DNA of 16,486 bases, from contig CAYJLO010000067.1 in assembly GCA_964370835.1 (NCBI GenBank), positions 1 through 16,486 on the forward strand. The letters are read 5' to 3'. The stretch comes from CAYJAD01 sp964370835. Its GTDB lineage: Bacteria > Desulfobacterota > Desulfovibrionia > Desulfovibrionales > Desulfovibrionaceae. Each line of letters starts with the position of its first letter. Position 1 is the first letter of the stretch. Positions 14,390 to 16,486 of this stretch are shown here, in pieces. The translations under genes and the position numbers were made by a program. A model generated the notes under the pieces. It was given only the letters and a program-made list of their open reading frames with translations, was not told where the DNA came from and did no database searches.

Positions 14390-15625
14390 TTATAAAGGTG
14401 ATTCTTCTATCCACTGCTCAACAAGCTCTTTCAAAGCAGTATCATCGTTTTGCGAAGCGATCTCTTGGATAGTAAAAGCTTTATGCCGCAATGTTTCTAT
14501 ATCATATACTTTCTGGGTAATATCATGAATAAATTGCTTGCTACTGCTTACAATTTCAGTATTTCCAGTGTTTGCTGCGCAGTAAGCGAGGGAGGCAAAG
14601 TGCTTCACCACAGGTGCTAGGTGCGATTGCTGTAAACGTATATCAGTGGCCTCCGGCCATCGTTGTGCTTTTTCATAATATGCTGCCAAAAGTTCATAGC
14701 CGCCCAACCAATAGGGGTCGGTATTAAGACGCGCAATACAACGCTTTTCATCAAAATGTTCAGAAAATATAAGAGTATAAGCGTTCTCTTTGGTTGAGCT
14801 TAAGCCCACATACATTGCTAAATCTGGGGTAAATTTTGCCTCCAGATTCGCTTGCGCAGCAACAGTGTGCAAATCTGCTGTAAAGCAATCAGGGCATCGT
14901 TGTTCAAATAAAACCTTGTCGTCGTTTTGCTTTAATGTGTCCGCTCTGTGGTTGGTATGAGTGTAAACAATACTTTCATGTACAACAGTAATTTTATAAC
15001 CTTTTTCGCGCACTCGGCAGCAAAGATCCAAATCTTCAAAACCGTTGACATACCCTTCATGAAAGCCACTACAATCTTGAAAAATTTGCTTAGGCATGAG
15101 GATTGCGGTACCAGTGATGGCTTGCCAAAACCTTTGCTTCAAGGGGATAACATACGATGCAGGTATGAGATGATGCGCATGTACCAATTCAAGATCTGGC
15201 TTAAAGCAAATGCCTGCGTGTTGCACTTTGTTGTTAGTGTAGAGTAGAAGCGGCCCCACCATGCCAAGTTTTGGGTTTCTCTCCAGAGCTTGAAGAAGGC
15301 GTGGCAAGCATCCTTCAGTCATATTTGTGCAATTATCAAGGAAAAAGAGCAAGGACCCTTTAGCCGATTTTGCTCCAGTATTACAAGATTTAGCAAATCC
15401 TTCATTTCTCGTGAGTGATATATGATGACCGTGTTTACCAAAGAGAGCTTGCAAAGTGGGAAGAAGTTCTGTGGTAGTAGCATCATGGGAGCAATTATCA
15501 ACCACAATGACTTCGACCACATCAAGCAAAGCATCTTTTTCGCAACTTTGTGCTATGCTTTCTAGGCATTCCTTGGTCATTTTCCAAAGGTTCCATGCGG
15601 GAATGATGATAGAAACTTTTACCAC
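14390..15625 (-). CDS. GT2 family glycosyltransferase with C-terminal extension
   Basis: 411 residues. The GT-A domain (about 1-245) begins VSIIIPAWN, has VVDNCSHD (41-48), RNEGFAKSCNTGAKSAKG (73-90), and GFEDLDLCCRVREKGYKI (195-212), the usual GT2 order. The usual second Asp of the metal-binding motif (often LDNDT or LNPDT) is replaced: here it reads FLDNCT (95-100). Residues 250-411 form an alpha-helical extension with TPR-like character (for example YWLGGYELLAAYYEKAQRWPEA) and no family I can name. The start is a GTG at 15625, six bases after AGGAG; a nearby ATG at 15627 is in another frame and stops after two codons. It is followed closely by the EVE gene. Donor and acceptor are unknown; surface glycan synthesis is likely. 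Confidence 0.85.
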   Translation of the reverse strand: MVKVSIIIPAWNLWKMTKECLESIAQSCEKDALLDVVEVIVVDNCSHDATTTELLPTLQALFGKHGHHISLTRNEGFAKSCNTGAKSAKGSLLFFLDNCTNMTEGCLPRLLQALERNPKLGMVGPLLLYTNNKVQHAGICFKPDLELVHAHHLIPASYVIPLKQRFWQAITGTAILMPKQIFQDCSGFHEGYVNGFEDLDLCCRVREKGYKITVVHESIVYTHTNHRADTLKQNDDKVLFEQRCPDCFTADLHTVAAQANLEAKFTPDLAMYVGLSSTKENAYTLIFSEHFDEKRCIARLNTDPYWLGGYELLAAYYEKAQRWPEATDIRLQQSHLAPVVKHFASLAYCAANTGNTEIVSSSKQFIHDITQKVYDIETLRHKAFTIQEIASQNDDTALKELVEQWIEESPL

Positions 15626-15940
15626 ATTGTTCTCCTGATCTAAGGTCGACGCATTGCCGAGAGCTATTTATTCACCATTTTGTGAAATGTTGCCAAGACG
15701 CAACACCTGTATGGTGTAACAGAAATTTCATACGTTCCTCTAGGTTGTCAAGGTGAAAAACGGAATACAAGTGGAGTCGTTGGGAAGATTGCATAGCATG
15801 GTTAAAGACTTCCACAGCTGTTGTAGGTGTGTAGCCTTATAACTAGGAGGGTTTTGAAGCAGTATCTTTCACTATGAAATGCAGGTAATTATTCAAAATC
15901 ATAAAATATGTATTTTTTGTGACAAAAAAATTACAAAAAA
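15626..15940. other. Intergenic region upstream of the GT2 gene
   Basis: No gene is supported here. On the minus strand TTGGCA (15697-15692 side) and an A/T-rich GAATAA about 17 bases on could be the GT2 promoter. Its spacer contains the inverted repeat TTCAC (15671-15675) and GTGAA (15682-15686) with six bases between. No tRNA or other RNA gene was recognised. Confidence 0.4.
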
Positions 15941-15953
15941 ATAAAAAAAGTGC

Positions 15954-15982
15954 TTGACCAGAAGAGCGACTTAAGGCATTTT
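15954..15982 (+). promoter_or_regulatory. rRNA-type tandem promoter copy 1
   Basis: TTGACC (15954-15959) and CATTTT (15977-15982) are 17 bases apart, preceded by long A runs (15923-15949) like an UP element. The -10 is poor, so this copy may be weak or decayed. Downstream CGCTG (15991-15995) can pair with CAGCG (16003-16007). Confidence 0.4.
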
Positions 15983-16064
15983 CCTTTTCGCGCTGAGGCA
16001 AACAGCGTAGCCCGAAAGGGCAACAAATTAAATGCGGCTTTGAAAAAAAGTTTTAAAAAAGTTG

Positions 16065-16094
16065 TTGACAAAGAGTCACAGCTTAGGGCATAAA
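16065..16094 (+). promoter_or_regulatory. rRNA-type tandem promoter copy 2
   Basis: TTGACA (16065-16070) is followed by CATAAA (16089-16094) after 18 bases, with A tracts upstream (16043-16060). The sequence AGCTTAGG before the -10 and TTCCGC after it recur in the other copies. Confidence 0.55.
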
Positions 16095-16195
16095 GTTCTT
16101 CCGCTGATTGAGGAAACTTAAAAGCGGTGCTGAAGCAAAACAGCGGAGCACAACGGTGCGGCGAAAATAAAAAATGCAAAATTGAAAAAAAGTTG

Positions 16196-16224
16196 TTGAC
16201 AAAGTTCACGACTTGGGGCAGATT
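16196..16224 (+). promoter_or_regulatory. rRNA-type tandem promoter copy 3
   Basis: TTGACA (16196-16201) and CAGATT (16219-16224) are 17 bases apart, preceded by A tracts (16164-16191). The -10 is imperfect. CTCTCCGCG follows, the same as in copy 4. Confidence 0.5.
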
Positions 16225-16326
16225 GCCTCTCCGCGCTTCGGAAAATGTTTCGGGCGCTGGCTGAGAAAACAGCCCAGAGTTTCGCAAGAGACGCTGAAAA
16301 AAACTTTGAAAAAATAAAAAAAGTTG

Positions 16327-16355
16327 TTGACACGCCGAAGCGGTGAGCATATAAA
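16327..16355 (+). promoter_or_regulatory. rRNA-type tandem promoter copy 4 (probably main)
   Basis: TTGACA (16327-16332) and TATAAA (16350-16355) are exactly 17 bases apart, preceded by A tracts (16297-16322) that look like an UP element. It is the best match of the four and is nearest the leader. The G/C-rich stretch CTCTCCGCG just after the -10 is what growth-rate and ppGpp-controlled rRNA promoters tend to have. Confidence 0.75.
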
Positions 16356-16361
16356 AACTCT

Positions 16362-16486
16362 CCGCGACACGGAAAGCCAAAACGGCAACGTGTAGCAACG
16401 ATAACTGCCAAATGAGGCGGTTATATGACGGATCAGCGAAGAGTTGATTCTTTGACAAGTGAAGAGCGAAATTGGGAAGAAAAAAA
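16362..16486 (+). ncRNA. Start of an rRNA operon leader (partial)
   Basis: Two hairpins lie after promoter copy 4: ACACG (16367-16371) with CGTGT (16389-16393) enclosing GCC/GGC, and ATAACTGCC (16401-16409) with GGCGGTTAT (16416-16424). A boxA-like sequence follows, TGATTCTTTGACAAG (16445-16459), close to the leader sequence TCTTTGACAA found before 16S genes in many bacteria. The hairpin-then-boxA order matches rRNA antitermination leaders. The 16S gene itself is not in the window, so this is an inference. Confidence 0.7.

Noticed and set aside
15931..16458. Long minus-strand open frame of 175 codons
   Set aside because: It lies over the tandem promoter repeats, is rich in Phe and Lys from the A/T tracts, has no recognisable domain, and is explained by the repeat structure.

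Overview
The window looks like chromosomal DNA of moderate base composition from a sulfate-reducing or related anaerobic bacterium, most likely Desulfovibrionales. The main reason is the lactate locus at 5061-12427. It combines a two-subunit D-lactate dehydrogenase (FAD subunit plus FeS/CCG subunit), a LUD-domain L-lactate dehydrogenase with LutB and LutA fused in one chain, and an LctP-type permease. This gene set resembles the organic-acid oxidation region I recall from Desulfovibrio vulgaris. The species cannot be named from the sequence alone, and no phage, plasmid, transposon or CRISPR features were seen.

Layout from left to right. (1) 1-3687, minus strand: a long hairpin at the window edge, a PreP-like M16C zinc metallopeptidase, and a small nitroreductase-family flavoprotein, with several strong RNA hairpins between and before the genes. 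(2) 3946-4663, minus strand: the NADH/NAD+-sensing repressor Rex with its own terminator, a promoter, and a Rex-like operator over the predicted transcription start. (3) 5003-12526, minus strand: the lactate cluster, transcribed glcD-like > glcF-like > lutC > lutB-lutA fusion > stem-loop > permease > strong terminator. (4) 12671-15627: a GT4-like glycosyltransferase on the plus strand converges, with overlapping stop codons, on a GT2 glycosyltransferase / EVE-domain pair on the minus strand. (5) 15940-16486, plus strand: no protein gene. Four tandem promoter-like repeats with A-rich upstream tracts lead into a structured leader with a boxA-like sequence, which reads as the promoter and leader region of an rRNA operon whose 16S gene would start just past the window.

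How the genes may work together: the permease imports lactate, and the D- and L-specific dehydrogenases oxidise both isomers to pyruvate and pass electrons through FeS clusters to the quinone pool. Rex, encoded next door, would sense the resulting NADH/NAD+ state, but the only Rex-like operator I could find is in front of rex itself. The glycosyltransferases probably act in cell-envelope or surface-glycan synthesis. Their acceptors are unknown.

No wholly new multi-gene system is evident. The most notable signals are the tandem rRNA-type promoter array with two exact 131-bp steps, a predicted terminator for one gene lying antisense inside its convergent neighbour, the Rex autoregulatory site with an adjacent palindrome, and unexplained hairpins around the nitroreductase and peptidase genes. 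All calls come from reading the sequence. No database search or folding calculation was run.
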